From: Pseudovibrio sp. Alg231-02
GTDB lineage: Bacteria > Pseudomonadota > Alphaproteobacteria > Rhizobiales > Stappiaceae
Direction: 5' to 3'
DNA length: 64,000 bases
NCBI RefSeq assembly: GCF_900143565.1
Contig: NZ_FREX01000001.1
Location: 883,068-947,067, forward strand
Shown here one piece after another: positions 24,311 through 33,126 of this stretch; the stretch's first letter is position 1, and every line of letters starts with the position of its first letter. A program made the translations under genes and the position numbers. The notes beneath the pieces were generated by a model. It made no database searches and was not told where the DNA came from. It saw nothing but the letters and a program-made list of their open reading frames with translations.

Positions 24311-24733
24311 ATGGGTACAATAGATAGATTACTGAGCGTAGAAGAAGCCCTCATTCATGTGATGGTGATGGTTTCCGCCGCAGATAGCGCAATGAGCGAT
24401 GCTGAGCTTCGCCAGCTTGGCGATATTGTGGGCATTCTCCCTGTCTTCAAAGATTTTGACGACAATAACCTGATCAAGATTACCCAGCAGTGCGCTGAGC
24501 GTCTTTCTGGCGAAAACGGCATGAACACAACACTGGCACTTGTGGCAGAGTCTTTGCCAACCAAATTGCATGACACGGCTTATGCTCTTGGTGTTGAAAT
24601 TGCCGCGGCTGATCTGCGAGTTAGCCCTGAAGAAGTGCGTATGTTGCAGTTGCTGCGCGACCACCTGAAGCTGGACAAGCTGACGATTGCAGCGATTGAG
24701 CGCGGCGCACAGGCCCGCTTCCGCACGCAATAA
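24311..24733 (+). CDS. TerB-like (tellurite-resistance-type) protein
   Basis: A 140-residue all-helical protein of the TerB/DjlA-like family: VEEALIHVMVMVSAADSAMS followed by DAELRQLGDIVG in the first half, and ALGVEIAAADLRVSPEEVRM with LQLLRDHLKLDK in the second. The paired acidic helices (AADSAMSDAE, AAADLRVSPEE) are the family's putative metal-binding repeats. GGGGAGAT 8 bases before ATG 24311 fixes the start; the longer in-frame extension to 24119 is not supported. It stands alone and diverges from lysK. Function uncertain. Confidence 0.8.
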   Translation: MGTIDRLLSVEEALIHVMVMVSAADSAMSDAELRQLGDIVGILPVFKDFDDNNLIKITQQCAERLSGENGMNTTLALVAESLPTKLHDTAYALGVEIAAADLRVSPEEVRMLQLLRDHLKLDKLTIAAIERGAQARFRTQ

Positions 24734-24746
24734 TTTAGTTCAATCT

Positions 24747-24773
24747 GATTGGCGGGCAGCGCGACTGCCCGCA
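24747..24773. terminator. bidirectional hairpin between terB-like gene and apaG
   Basis: ATTGGCGGGCAG and CTGCCCGCAAT pair around CGCGA, an 8-bp GC-rich core with extra A-T pairs. It lies between two convergent genes and can end transcription from either side, though T-runs are short. Confidence 0.6.
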
Positions 24774-24811
24774 ATCCTGCTCTTTGCGCTGCAAGACATT
24801 GTCTGCAGCTG

Positions 24812-25204
24812 TTAATGCACAGTCTTGACCATATCCGGCAGATCCAGCGAGAAGGCTGGTATCTTCACCGCGAAGGACTCCCCCTTTTCAGTTTGCATGC
24901 GGTAGTTGCCCGTCATGATGCCTGAAGGGGTATTGAGTGGACAGCCCGACGTGTACTGAAACGACCCACCGGGTTCGATGACTGGCTCCTCACCAACCAC
25001 ACCTGCACCGTTGACTTCCTGCGTGTTGCCGTTGGCGTCGATAATATGCCAGTGGCGAGAGCGCAGTTGGATGGTATCAGAACTCAGGTTCTCAATTGAG
25101 ACCGTATAGGCCCAGAAGAACTGCTCATCTTCGGGAGTGGACTCCTCAGCAAGATAATACGGTTCGACAGTGATCTGTATATTTCGGGTAACGGCACGAT
25201 ACAT
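24812..25204 (-). CDS. apaG: ApaG family protein
   Basis: A 130-residue immunoglobulin-like-fold protein: MYRAVTRNIQITVEPYYL at the start, then FFWAYTVSIENLSSDTIQLR, GAGVVGEEPVIEPGGSF, and CPLNTPSGIMTGNYRM. These are the diagnostic ApaG blocks. It is linked to Co/Mg tolerance and dinucleotide polyphosphate metabolism in other bacteria, but its biochemistry is unsettled. I chose ATG 25204 by family length; the in-frame extension to 25258 adds residues not typical of ApaG. Confidence 0.92.
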   Translation of the reverse strand: MYRAVTRNIQITVEPYYLAEESTPEDEQFFWAYTVSIENLSSDTIQLRSRHWHIIDANGNTQEVNGAGVVGEEPVIEPGGSFQYTSGCPLNTPSGIMTGNYRMQTEKGESFAVKIPAFSLDLPDMVKTVH

Positions 25205-25312
25205 AGCACAACCCATTTCTAAGGAAAATTCCACTGCAAATACAACAGCAGTACGCATCCTATTTTTAATAAGTCTAGCCTTTTCACCCCGATCTTCGCA
25301 AGAGCAGCGATC

Positions 25313-25939
25313 TCACACCGAAGGATCTGGGTGGTTCAAAACCATATGTCGAACCATAAAAACGCGAGAAATGGCCGAAAGTGTGCAGATCGCAGCAAAA
25401 GTCCACGCAACCCATGAGAAGTAAGTGGGGAACAAGCAAAATGCGACGAAGACACCAATGGTTTCAAAGCCTTCAGCGAGCCCTCCCAGATAATAGAAGG
25501 ACTTTTTGCCTCGCAATGAGGTTTGCATGCCCAACTTCTGTGCCAGCGTTGCAAATGCAAGGAATGTGGAACCGTTAATGTAAAAGCTGAAAAGCAGGGC
25601 TGCCGCAGCCAAAGCGTTCTGCTCAGGCGCGACAAAGGCAAAGGCCAGTGGGATTGCACCGTAGAAGATGAAGTCGAATGTGATGTCGTAAAACCCGCCG
25701 AGATGTGTGGACCCCGCCGCTCTGGCAATGGCACCATCCAACCCGTCTGCAAAGCGATTGAGCAAGATAAACAGCAGAGCTGTATTAAATTGCCCAGCGG
25801 CCACCGCCGCCCCCGCCGCAAGGCCAAACCCAAGCCCGACCAAGGTCACTGCATTTGCAGTAATCCCCAGATCTGCCAGCGCTTTTCCCATTCTATTGAG
25901 AAGTGGGTCTATATAGCCGCGGAGTTTTGCATCAAACAT
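25313..25939 (-). CDS. CDP-alcohol phosphatidyltransferase family protein
   Basis: A 208-residue membrane enzyme with about six helices. The diagnostic motif is present: ADGLDGAIARAAGSTHLG then GFYDITFD (about residues 65-90), with every conserved Asp, Gly, Ala and Arg of the D-x2-DG-x2-AR-x8-G-x3-D-x3-D pattern. It transfers a phosphoalcohol from CDP-alcohol in phospholipid synthesis; the product is not clear from sequence. Start ATG 25939 has GGAT 9 bases upstream. A spaced inverted repeat lies about 90 bases upstream. Confidence 0.88.
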   Translation of the reverse strand: MFDAKLRGYIDPLLNRMGKALADLGITANAVTLVGLGFGLAAGAAVAAGQFNTALLFILLNRFADGLDGAIARAAGSTHLGGFYDITFDFIFYGAIPLAFAFVAPEQNALAAAALLFSFYINGSTFLAFATLAQKLGMQTSLRGKKSFYYLGGLAEGFETIGVFVAFCLFPTYFSWVAWTFAAICTLSAISRVFMVRHMVLNHPDPSV

Positions 25940-26024
25940 ATCGTATCCTATCAGATATGCTTTTCGTCTTAGGGCTTTTTTTCCAAGGTGCCTATAACAG
26001 CCCGCTCGCAATCCACACGCGCGG

Positions 26025-26055
26025 TGATCAAGATTACTTCATCAGAACTTGATCA
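26025..26055. promoter_or_regulatory. spaced inverted repeat upstream of the CDP-alcohol transferase
   Basis: TGATCAAG (26025-26032) and CTTGATCA (26048-26055) are exact inverted repeats 15 bases apart. The site lies between the sodium-channel gene's end (26093) and the phosphatidyltransferase start (25939). It could be an operator or a weak stem-loop. Confidence 0.35.
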
Positions 26056-26092
26056 TGATCTTCAGCGTAAGTAGTTCTGCCGACGGGTAATC

Positions 26093-26893
26093 TTACTCGC
26101 GGTTTTTCCGCAATTTTTCCAACTCAACCATCAGATCAAGTTTCAGGTCTTTGAGTTCACTCAAGACAACCTTTGTCTCTTCATGCACGTTGATACGATC
26201 TTGCTCAATATCCTTATCGTGCTCCTGCTGCATTGCTGCAACGATTATACCGATAAACAGGTTCAAAACGGTGAAGGCGGTGCACAATATGAAGGGAATG
26301 AAGAACAGCCATGCATTGGGAAAGACCTCCATAACTGGCCGAACGATCCCCATACTCCAGCTTTCCAGTGTCATGATCTGGAACAGCGAGTAGGCCGATG
26401 CTCCGATTGAGCCGAACCATTCGGGAAACACCAAGCCGTACAAGCGCGTGGCCATTACGGAGAAGACATAAAAGACAAGAGCCATGAGCAGGACGATTGA
26501 GCCCATGCCCGGAAGTGCTAGGATCAACCCACCAATGACACTTCGCAGAGACGGGACAACCGAAATAAGCCTCAAAATCCTCAGGATCCTGAGCGAACGC
26601 AGAATGGTCGCCGGGCCAGTTGCCGGGATGACTGCAATCGTGATGATGAAGAAATCGAAGAGGTTCCATGGCCCCTTAAAGAAACCCGGACCAAACGCGA
26701 TGATACGCAGTGTCAGTTCAACAACAAAAATTACAAGGATCAACTCATCAAGAAAGCGCAGTATGGGGCCGTACTTGGCAATAAGCATCTGGCTTGTATC
26801 CAAGCCAAGGACAACAGCGTTCAACGCGATTATACTTATGATTGTGAATTCCCATTGGCGGCTTTCAATGATGGATCGCAACTTCGCCCGCAT
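26093..26893 (-). CDS. bacterial voltage-gated sodium channel (BacNaV), filter TLESWSM
   Basis: A six-helix ion channel subunit, 266 residues from ATG 26893, matching the length of NavAb/NaChBac-type tetrameric channels. The S4 voltage sensor is RSLRILRILRLISVVPSLR, with arginines every third residue. The pore reads FPEWFGSIGASAYSLFQIM, then the selectivity filter TLESWSM followed by GIVRP, the same filter as NavAb as I recall it. S6 (FFIPFILCTAFTVLNLFIGI) leads into a charged coiled coil (about 225-266). An in-frame start at 27007 would add 38 residues absent from its paralogue. The paralogue with a different filter is encoded just upstream. Confidence 0.9.
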   Translation of the reverse strand: MRAKLRSIIESRQWEFTIISIIALNAVVLGLDTSQMLIAKYGPILRFLDELILVIFVVELTLRIIAFGPGFFKGPWNLFDFFIITIAVIPATGPATILRSLRILRILRLISVVPSLRSVIGGLILALPGMGSIVLLMALVFYVFSVMATRLYGLVFPEWFGSIGASAYSLFQIMTLESWSMGIVRPVMEVFPNAWLFFIPFILCTAFTVLNLFIGIIVAAMQQEHDKDIEQDRINVHEETKVVLSELKDLKLDLMVELEKLRKNRE

Positions 26894-27452
26894 TTCGACA
26901 CTTGACCTCACATTTCGAATTTGGGCCCACCCTAAGTAATTATCTGATGGTTTCAAGTTGAAAGGGGCCAGCAAAATATTGACTGGTATAGATGAAGAAA
27001 TCGCCAAGAACTTCAGGTAGTAAAATCAAAACAACACTACCAAAATTAACTTATAGTTTTCATGGGCTTGATCATTTCCACAAGAACTAACAAAAAATTG
27101 CATAAATTTTGTAGAAATTGCGGGTATTGCTCAACACCAGAGCCAAAACCTCCTGAATGTACGATCTGAAGAGTTAAAAGGCTGAGGTTGACACCCGTCA
27201 AATGACCCTGGCTTGACCATTGCAATTGCAGCTTCTCCCTCTCCTCATGCCGCTTTGGTACATGGATGATCTTGTTTAGAGCACTCTCTGCAACTCATAA
27301 AACTCTGTATGCCTACTGGCAGATACAACCTAGGCTATTTTGAGAAGCGGCAGAGACGCCTTCTGAAGGACTGCGCACCAAGTGCTGGTGTTGGTGCGCT
27401 GAGGTGCCTCCATGTTGCACAAAGACCGTCGTCTACGATCTGGGAGTCCGCA
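26894..27452. other. intergenic region between the two channel genes
   Basis: About 560 bases without a recognisable gene. It is AT-rich near 27000-27120, where the promoter of the sodium-channel gene probably lies. The length suggests the two channels are transcribed separately. A weakly open plus-strand frame (27309-27653) overlaps the end of the second channel and resembles no protein. Confidence 0.55.
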
Positions 27453-28280
27453 CTAGGTCAACTCTGCTGTTTTCTTATGAGGGGCCTTACGATTGCGTCT
27501 CAGCTTCGCAACATCTTGCCGCAAAGTCCTGAGCTCTTTCATAATCGCATTTGCTTCCATTCGCACATAATGGTGATGCTCTTCCACATCCCTCTCATGC
27601 TCTTCCTCCATTGCTGCAACAATGACGCCGATGAACAAGTTCAGGACTGTTAATGCAGTGGTCAGAATGAACGGTATGAAGAACAACCAGGCATTCGGAT
27701 AGACATCCATGACTGGGCGGACGATTGCATCACTCCACCCCTCCAGCGTCATAATCTGGAACAGAGAATAAGCGGAAGCGCCGATCGTTCCAAACCATTC
27801 CGGGAAGGTCTCGCCGTAGAGCTGCGTCGCCATGACAGAGAACACATAGTAGACCAGAGAGAGAAGCAACATGATTGAGCCCATCCCTGGCAATGCCAAG
27901 ACCAGCCCTCCGATCACGCGCCTCAGCGATGGGACGACCGAGATGAGCCGCAGAACACGAAGGATTCTCAGTGACCGCAGTATCGCTGCCGGACCCGTGG
28001 CCGGAATAAGCGCAATGCTTACGATAAAGAAGTCGAAGAGATTCCAGGCTCCTCGGAAAAAGCGGAAGCCATATGCAAACACGCGAAGAGAAATCTCAAT
28101 CACGTATATGCCGACTACGATATCGTCCAATGTGCGGAGTATTGGGCCGTAATGTTGTTGAACAGTCTGGCTGGTTTCAACCCCTAAAGTTATCGCATTC
28201 AGGGCGATGATAGATATGATCGTGTATTCCCAAGCCTTACTTTCAATGATCGCACGAAGTTTTTTTCGCATCGTCCACAT
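27453..28280 (-). CDS. voltage-gated cation channel paralogue, filter TLEGWSD (predicted calcium-permeable)
   Basis: A 275-residue six-helix channel subunit closely related to the one encoded at 26093: RSLRILRVLRLISVVPSLRR (S4), FPEWFGTIGASAYSLFQIM (pore helix), S6 FFIPFILTTALTVLNLFIGV, and a C-terminal coiled coil with several His (EEHERDVEEHHHY). The selectivity filter (residues 178-184) is TLEGWSD rather than TLESWSM. Glycine at position 4 and Asp at position 7 are the features I recall from CavMr, a native prokaryotic calcium channel (TLEGWVD). Calcium permeability is therefore predicted, not shown. It starts at MWTMRKK; ATG codons at 28280 or 28271 both fit. Confidence 0.88.
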   Translation of the reverse strand: MWTMRKKLRAIIESKAWEYTIISIIALNAITLGVETSQTVQQHYGPILRTLDDIVVGIYVIEISLRVFAYGFRFFRGAWNLFDFFIVSIALIPATGPAAILRSLRILRVLRLISVVPSLRRVIGGLVLALPGMGSIMLLLSLVYYVFSVMATQLYGETFPEWFGTIGASAYSLFQIMTLEGWSDAIVRPVMDVYPNAWLFFIPFILTTALTVLNLFIGVIVAAMEEEHERDVEEHHHYVRMEANAIMKELRTLRQDVAKLRRNRKAPHKKTAELT

Positions 28281-28537
28281 GTCCAGACATTACGTTAGGG
28301 AATGACGATTTAAACTCTGAAACCAGTTGTTTTTATGTTTCTTCAATAACGAACTCAGAAAAACATCAGGAAAGAGAACAGTTCATTATGCTTGGGTCTA
28401 AAAATATACTTCACTCTTAGACAACTCTGAAGTTCGAGTAAGCATTTTTGTTTCTGTCGTACTACTTGGAGAACCAATATGAAAGGCTGATTGGCGGAAG
28501 ATAACTGCAATGATGGTGACCTGAGAGCGAGTATCAA

Positions 28538-28981
28538 ATGATAAAAACGACCAAGGATGACATAACCCGGTTTGTAATTGCGCAGGACCCGGTTTTCTCA
28601 GAAGTGGTGCAGGAGCTCTCACAAGGCCGGAAGACCTCACATTGGATCTGGTTTATCTTTCCTCAATTACGTGAACTGGGCAGTTCTTCAACCGCACACT
28701 TCTTTGGCATTACCGATCTTGAAGAAGCTCAGCGATATCTTGCTTATCCTCTGCTGGCCGCACGATTACGTGGCTGCTGCGGGTTGCTTCTCAAGCATAC
28801 CGATCTCACTTCCAAGCAAATCCTTGGCGAAATAGACCGCTTGAAGGTGCGCAGCTGTGCAACCCTTTTTGCATATGTTGCTGATGATCCAACAGTGTTT
28901 CATCAATTACTCGATCAGTTCTATAACGGGCAGCCGTGCAACCTCACGATGGACGCTCTCGGGTTGCCTTGGAACGCTTAG
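28538..28981 (+). CDS. DUF1810 family protein
   Basis: A 147-residue protein with the DUF1810 hallmarks: RFVIAQDPVFSEVVQELSQG, the strongly conserved KTSHWIWFIFPQL, TAHFFGITDLEEAQRYLAYP and LKVRSCATLF. The function is unknown. It is divergent from the channel gene and convergent with the glycosyltransferase gene, ending 20 bases from it. Confidence 0.9.
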   Translation: MIKTTKDDITRFVIAQDPVFSEVVQELSQGRKTSHWIWFIFPQLRELGSSSTAHFFGITDLEEAQRYLAYPLLAARLRGCCGLLLKHTDLTSKQILGEIDRLKVRSCATLFAYVADDPTVFHQLLDQFYNGQPCNLTMDALGLPWNA

Positions 28982-29000
28982 TTTCTCTGCGTTCCTATCA

Positions 29001-31136
29001 CTATTGGGCGCTCTTTCTTTCTCCCCGATGACGCACAATGCCATGCTCCGTTTTTCGCCAGTAATGCGGTTTTATGGCAAACTCAATGAGAGCTTTGTAA
29101 GAGGCAATGCAACCAAGAACCCAATAGAATGGAATGCTTGCAATCTCCCAGGTGCGTGCCCGAAAGCCACGCTTTGCACTACCTTGTAGGACCGTGACAA
29201 CAGTGCCACCGAGACCAAAGAGAAAACAAAACATGGCATAGATACTGAAGGCATCAAATGCCTGCAGTCCGGTGTTGTAAAAGTTCAAACTAAGCTTTCC
29301 AAACATGAGCGCAGTCAAGGGAGCTGCCCAAAGGCACAGCATGCCGCCAAAGAACGTCAGGAGCAGTAAAGCAAAGTTTGTCACGCCGAGTTGCTTGTAG
29401 GTCAACATTGGATTGCGCAGATGCACAGCGAGCGTTTGTATCCAACCTTTATGCCAGCGTGTGCGTTGATGGAGCCATGCTGTGAGCGTAAGCGGTGCTT
29501 CCTCAAAGGTGGAACTGTTTAGCGTGCGGGTCTTAAATCCCTGCCGCGCAAACCTGACTGCCAGATCAGCATCTTCAGTCACATTAAACGGATCCCAGCC
29601 ACCAACCTTCCGCAATGCACTGACACGGAAGTGGTTGGAGGTCCCGCCTAAAGGCAGCAAAAGGTTTTTGCGGGACAAGAATGGCAGGAAGACATCGAAA
29701 AGTGCAGCGTATTCAAAGGCAAACTGGCGGACCAACCAGCTTTCTTCGGCATGATCAATGGACAATGCGGCCTGTAAGCAAGCGACATCATGGCCCTCAA
29801 GAGCGAACTGGCAGATGGCCTTTTTTAGTTGTTGTGGCTCAGGCCTGTCCTCGGCGTCAAATACCGTCACAAACTCACCTTTCGTCGCGGCAAGACCAAC
29901 GGACAGCGCACGGGGTTTGGTCTGGGGTTTTCCGGGAGGCAGGATGATCATCCGCATTGATTTTTTCAGCAGTTTGCGGAGATTTTTCTGTGTCAGCTCA
30001 TCGTCCTGCTCAACCAGAAAGATCACATCGAGCGCGTCTTTCGGGTAATCCAACGCATCTAACCCATCGACCAGTTGGCGACAGATTGCTGCCTCCTTGT
30101 AAAGAGGGACAAGGACGGTGTAGTGCGGCCATTTATCCAGCTTTGGGACCGTAAACTCTTGCCGGTCAGAATAAGTGAAAAATGACGCAAGGCGAAGCAA
30201 CCCTGTGACACCGAGTGACAAGGTCAGCAGGATAAAAAGGCCCCATAAAAATGCATCAAACGCGAAGCCGGCTGCACCGAGGAAGATGATTGGGGTGACT
30301 GTCAGCAGCTTTCGTTGCGAAGGCAAAAAGCGATACACTGCCGACATCGAAACATCGTCTTGTGCCAAGGCGTTGGAGCTGGCAGTCGTTACCGTCAATG
30401 CCTTTTGGTATTGCGGTGTCACCACCACAATCTTGCTCGTGGCTTCATCGAAATAACCAAGAGCCCGCTCAAAAGCCTCAAGCTGGTGGCCAAGTGGGGC
30501 TGCTGCGAAGACGACCTTTTGATTGAGGTCCAGTGCCGGTACGAACAAAATTCCTTCAGTTTCAAATGGCTTTAGCTTCTCATCGATTGGAGCGATTGCT
30601 GACAGGCTGCCATCAGACGCATAGCGAATGTTCATTTTGCCGGAAATTCCCCAGTAGAACACTGAGGCATCCAGAAATCCTTGTTCAATCAGGTAATTAC
30701 TGATGCACTTGTCTTCCTTCGAGATCCTCGACTTTGCGAAATCAATCAAGGCATCAGAGCAATTGCATTGCAACAGCACGTCGCGTTCCAGCGCGTTCTT
30801 CAAGCGTACAAATTCAGGAACATATCGTTCTTTGAGTGAAGATCTGGAGACACTCTTGATAAGAGGCCCAGCTCTTTCATAAGGAGAAGGATCATCGGCG
30901 GACTGCTCAAGGGGGGTAATCGCTGTCATACGGCTTCGCAGAGCTTGTCCCGCTTCAACAGAACGTGCGCTTTCAATGCGGCCAATCGATAGAGCTAAAG
31001 AGCGTAGAGTGTTCGCCTGACGCACAGAAAATGGCAGCCCGTTAGCTGCTGATATCTCGCTATATTCCTGATCTCTCCCTGTTAATCTAGGAGGCTCATC
31101 TTCGGTTACAGGTCTTCCCCTTACGCAGACATTCAC
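29001..31136 (-). CDS. family 2 glycosyltransferase with N-terminal MshEN/GspE-N-like domain
   Basis: A 711-residue membrane glycosyltransferase. Residues about 110-260 resemble the GspE/MshE N-terminal domain (CISNYLIEQGFLDASVFYWG, EGILFVPALDLNQKVVFAAA), which binds nucleotides or c-di-GMP in other proteins. Two membrane helices follow (about 285-330), then the GT2 catalytic domain: YTVLVPLYKEA, FDAEDRPEPQQ (DxD-like), TEDADLAVRFARQGF, and QRTRWHKGWIQT (the Q/R-x-x-R-W block of processive enzymes). C-terminal helices complete the channel. The GTG start at 31136 has AGGAG 8 bases upstream. The substrate is unknown. It is divergent from a solute-binding protein 64 bases away. Confidence 0.85.
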   Translation of the reverse strand: MNVCVRGRPVTEDEPPRLTGRDQEYSEISAANGLPFSVRQANTLRSLALSIGRIESARSVEAGQALRSRMTAITPLEQSADDPSPYERAGPLIKSVSRSSLKERYVPEFVRLKNALERDVLLQCNCSDALIDFAKSRISKEDKCISNYLIEQGFLDASVFYWGISGKMNIRYASDGSLSAIAPIDEKLKPFETEGILFVPALDLNQKVVFAAAPLGHQLEAFERALGYFDEATSKIVVVTPQYQKALTVTTASSNALAQDDVSMSAVYRFLPSQRKLLTVTPIIFLGAAGFAFDAFLWGLFILLTLSLGVTGLLRLASFFTYSDRQEFTVPKLDKWPHYTVLVPLYKEAAICRQLVDGLDALDYPKDALDVIFLVEQDDELTQKNLRKLLKKSMRMIILPPGKPQTKPRALSVGLAATKGEFVTVFDAEDRPEPQQLKKAICQFALEGHDVACLQAALSIDHAEESWLVRQFAFEYAALFDVFLPFLSRKNLLLPLGGTSNHFRVSALRKVGGWDPFNVTEDADLAVRFARQGFKTRTLNSSTFEEAPLTLTAWLHQRTRWHKGWIQTLAVHLRNPMLTYKQLGVTNFALLLLTFFGGMLCLWAAPLTALMFGKLSLNFYNTGLQAFDAFSIYAMFCFLFGLGGTVVTVLQGSAKRGFRARTWEIASIPFYWVLGCIASYKALIEFAIKPHYWRKTEHGIVRHRGERKSAQ

Positions 31137-31200
31137 TTAGTATCTCCTTGAGAACTTCCCGTTAGGCTTACGCTCTGTTGCAAACTGGATTGGATAACTT

Positions 31201-32148
31201 TTGCGTTTCCCCGTATTCTTCATATTGCTGATTTTATGTAGTGCCCAGCCGCTCATTTTCGCGGCGTCAAATGCTATGGCACAGAATGCAAATGGCTCGG
31301 ATAGCTGGGAGGTTTCCCAGAGCTCTCCATTGTTGGGAGGGGGAAACAGTGGCTCGGAAATTGGAGTAAAGTCCCGATCAGACCCGTCATCGGTAGTTAT
31401 CCCTTTATTTTCTGGCGGACAGTCTGGTCTAGCGACAACCGGCAAGGCGCCGGAGCGGATCCGTTTCATTGCTGCAGATAACTTTCCACCCTTCATTTTT
31501 CGAGATAGTGAAGAGCGTTTGATGGGTTACAATGTGGATCTTGCCCGCGAGATCTGTCAGAGCCTCAAGGCTGCCTGCAGTCTCAAGATCATTCCGTTTA
31601 ACCACTTGGCCAATACTGTGTTTAATGGCGAAGCAGACGCTGTCATTGCCGGAGTGAGCATGACACCAGAAACCCTTGAGAAACTGTCGTTTTCTCAGAT
31701 CTACATGCGATTTCCGGGGCGCTTTGTCGTGGGCAGGAACAGCACACTGGAACCTCTGCCAGAAACACTGGGTGGAAAGCGCATTGCAGTTGTGGAAGGC
31801 TCGCGCCATGAGGCATTTTTGGAGCGGTTCTTTACAGACGCAGTTGCAGTCCCATTTGAAAATGAAGAGCTTGCCCGCAATGCTTTGTCCAGGTCAAATG
31901 TGGACGCTCTGTTTGGCGATGGGATGAGGCTGTCATTCTGGTTGGATACGCGGACTGCCGACGGATGCTGCAAGTTTGCAGGAGGGCCGTGGCTGGACCC
32001 GAGCTACTTTAGCGGTGGATTGGCGATTGCAACAAAGGCAGGCAATACCAAGATGTTGAATGCGATCAATCTTGGTCTTACCCGCCTTCAATCCAACGGT
32101 CGTCTCGGGGAACTCTATCTCAGATATTTCCCGCGTGGCTTCTTCTGA
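31201..32148 (+). CDS. periplasmic amino-acid-type solute-binding protein (SBP_bac_3)
   Basis: A 315-residue secreted protein with a signal peptide (FFILLILCSAQPLIFAASNAMA) and a Ser/Gly-rich linker to about residue 85. A bacterial extracellular solute-binding family 3 domain follows: IRFIAADNFPPFIFRDSEERLMGYNVDLAREIC, NGEADAVIAGVSMTPETLEKLSFSQIY, LGGKRIAVVEGS, and NLGLTRLQSNGRLGELYLRYFP. The start appears to be TTG 31201 with GGAT upstream. No transporter genes are adjacent, so it may serve as a sensor or partner for the divergent glycosyltransferase. Confidence 0.82.
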   Translation: MRFPVFFILLILCSAQPLIFAASNAMAQNANGSDSWEVSQSSPLLGGGNSGSEIGVKSRSDPSSVVIPLFSGGQSGLATTGKAPERIRFIAADNFPPFIFRDSEERLMGYNVDLAREICQSLKAACSLKIIPFNHLANTVFNGEADAVIAGVSMTPETLEKLSFSQIYMRFPGRFVVGRNSTLEPLPETLGGKRIAVVEGSRHEAFLERFFTDAVAVPFENEELARNALSRSNVDALFGDGMRLSFWLDTRTADGCCKFAGGPWLDPSYFSGGLAIATKAGNTKMLNAINLGLTRLQSNGRLGELYLRYFPRGFF

Positions 32149-32994
32149 TCATCCTTGTTTCGGCGTGCCATCTTTATTGACACGACTGGAAAGCCAGCCT
32201 TGCACATGCGCTAAGGCTTTGAAGGGCAACAGTAATGACCAGCCTAACTGGCGAGGTTCTTTGCCCTGAAATTCACTCAGACCGAAGGTGATATTCTCCT
32301 GACCGCCCTTAGGATCATTCACATAAGTGGAGAACAAACGATCCCACCAAGGGAAGTTGAAGCCGTAGTTACTATCGGTTTCGATGGGTCGGGTGGAATG
32401 GTGGATGCGGTGCATGTCAGGTGTCACGATCATCCAGCGCAAGATGCGATCTGCTTTGTCAGAGAGTTTGATGTTGGCGTGGTTGAACATGGCGGCTGCG
32501 TTGAGGACAACTTCAAAAATCACCACAGAGAGAACAGGTGCGCCGAGGAGTGCGACGACGATCACTTTCCAGAGCATGGAGACTGCAATTTCCAGCGGAT
32601 GGAAGCGAAGAGCCGTTGTGACATCAAAGCGTGGATCTGTGTGATGAACCTTATGCAAATGCCATAGAAACGGGACTTTATGGCTCGCGACATGCATGGC
32701 CCAGACCGCAAAATCGAGCGCAAAAAACGCGATTACGCCCGCTATAACTGGGTCAACTGCCAGCCAGTGCGCGAGACCAAACCCCTCCACGTGTGCCCAG
32801 TAAGCCGTTGATACTGCTGCAAAAGGCAAAGCGAACCGTAGCATCAGAGTGTTGATTATCGACAGGAGAAGGTTGGTTGACCATCGTCGTGGCCGCTCCT
32901 GGCTCTCTGAACGCCTTGGAATGAAGATTTCCAAGAATGCGAACACTAAGAATGCGCCCGCAAATATTCCCAGGCGAATGACGCCTTCTTCCAT
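32149..32994 (-). CDS. sterol desaturase / fatty acid hydroxylase family protein
   Basis: A 281-residue di-iron membrane oxygenase. The histidine clusters are present: HVASH (about residue 116), LWHLHKVHHTD (about 128) and HRIHHSTRP (about 205), with membrane helices in the N-terminal half. Members hydroxylate or desaturate fatty acids, sterols or carotenoids; the substrate is not evident. Its stop abuts the convergent solute-binding protein's stop with no gap. Confidence 0.88.
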   Translation of the reverse strand: MEEGVIRLGIFAGAFLVFAFLEIFIPRRSESQERPRRWSTNLLLSIINTLMLRFALPFAAVSTAYWAHVEGFGLAHWLAVDPVIAGVIAFFALDFAVWAMHVASHKVPFLWHLHKVHHTDPRFDVTTALRFHPLEIAVSMLWKVIVVALLGAPVLSVVIFEVVLNAAAMFNHANIKLSDKADRILRWMIVTPDMHRIHHSTRPIETDSNYGFNFPWWDRLFSTYVNDPKGGQENITFGLSEFQGKEPRQLGWSLLLPFKALAHVQGWLSSRVNKDGTPKQG

Positions 32995-33126
32995 GATGAA
33001 TTCCGTTCGATTAGCGCGTATTTCCTACGCATTTATATTAGATAATTTGAATATGGGTCTTATTGAAGACGGGGACAAGTAAATTTCCTGTCACTTTTGT
33101 CGTGAAAGAGGCGCTAAAATAGCTTC

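Noticed and set aside
31137-31496. A 119-codon ORF ending directly before the glycosyltransferase start.
   Set aside because: Attractive as an operon partner by position, but it is antisense to the signal peptide and linker of the solute-binding protein and has no protein-like features.
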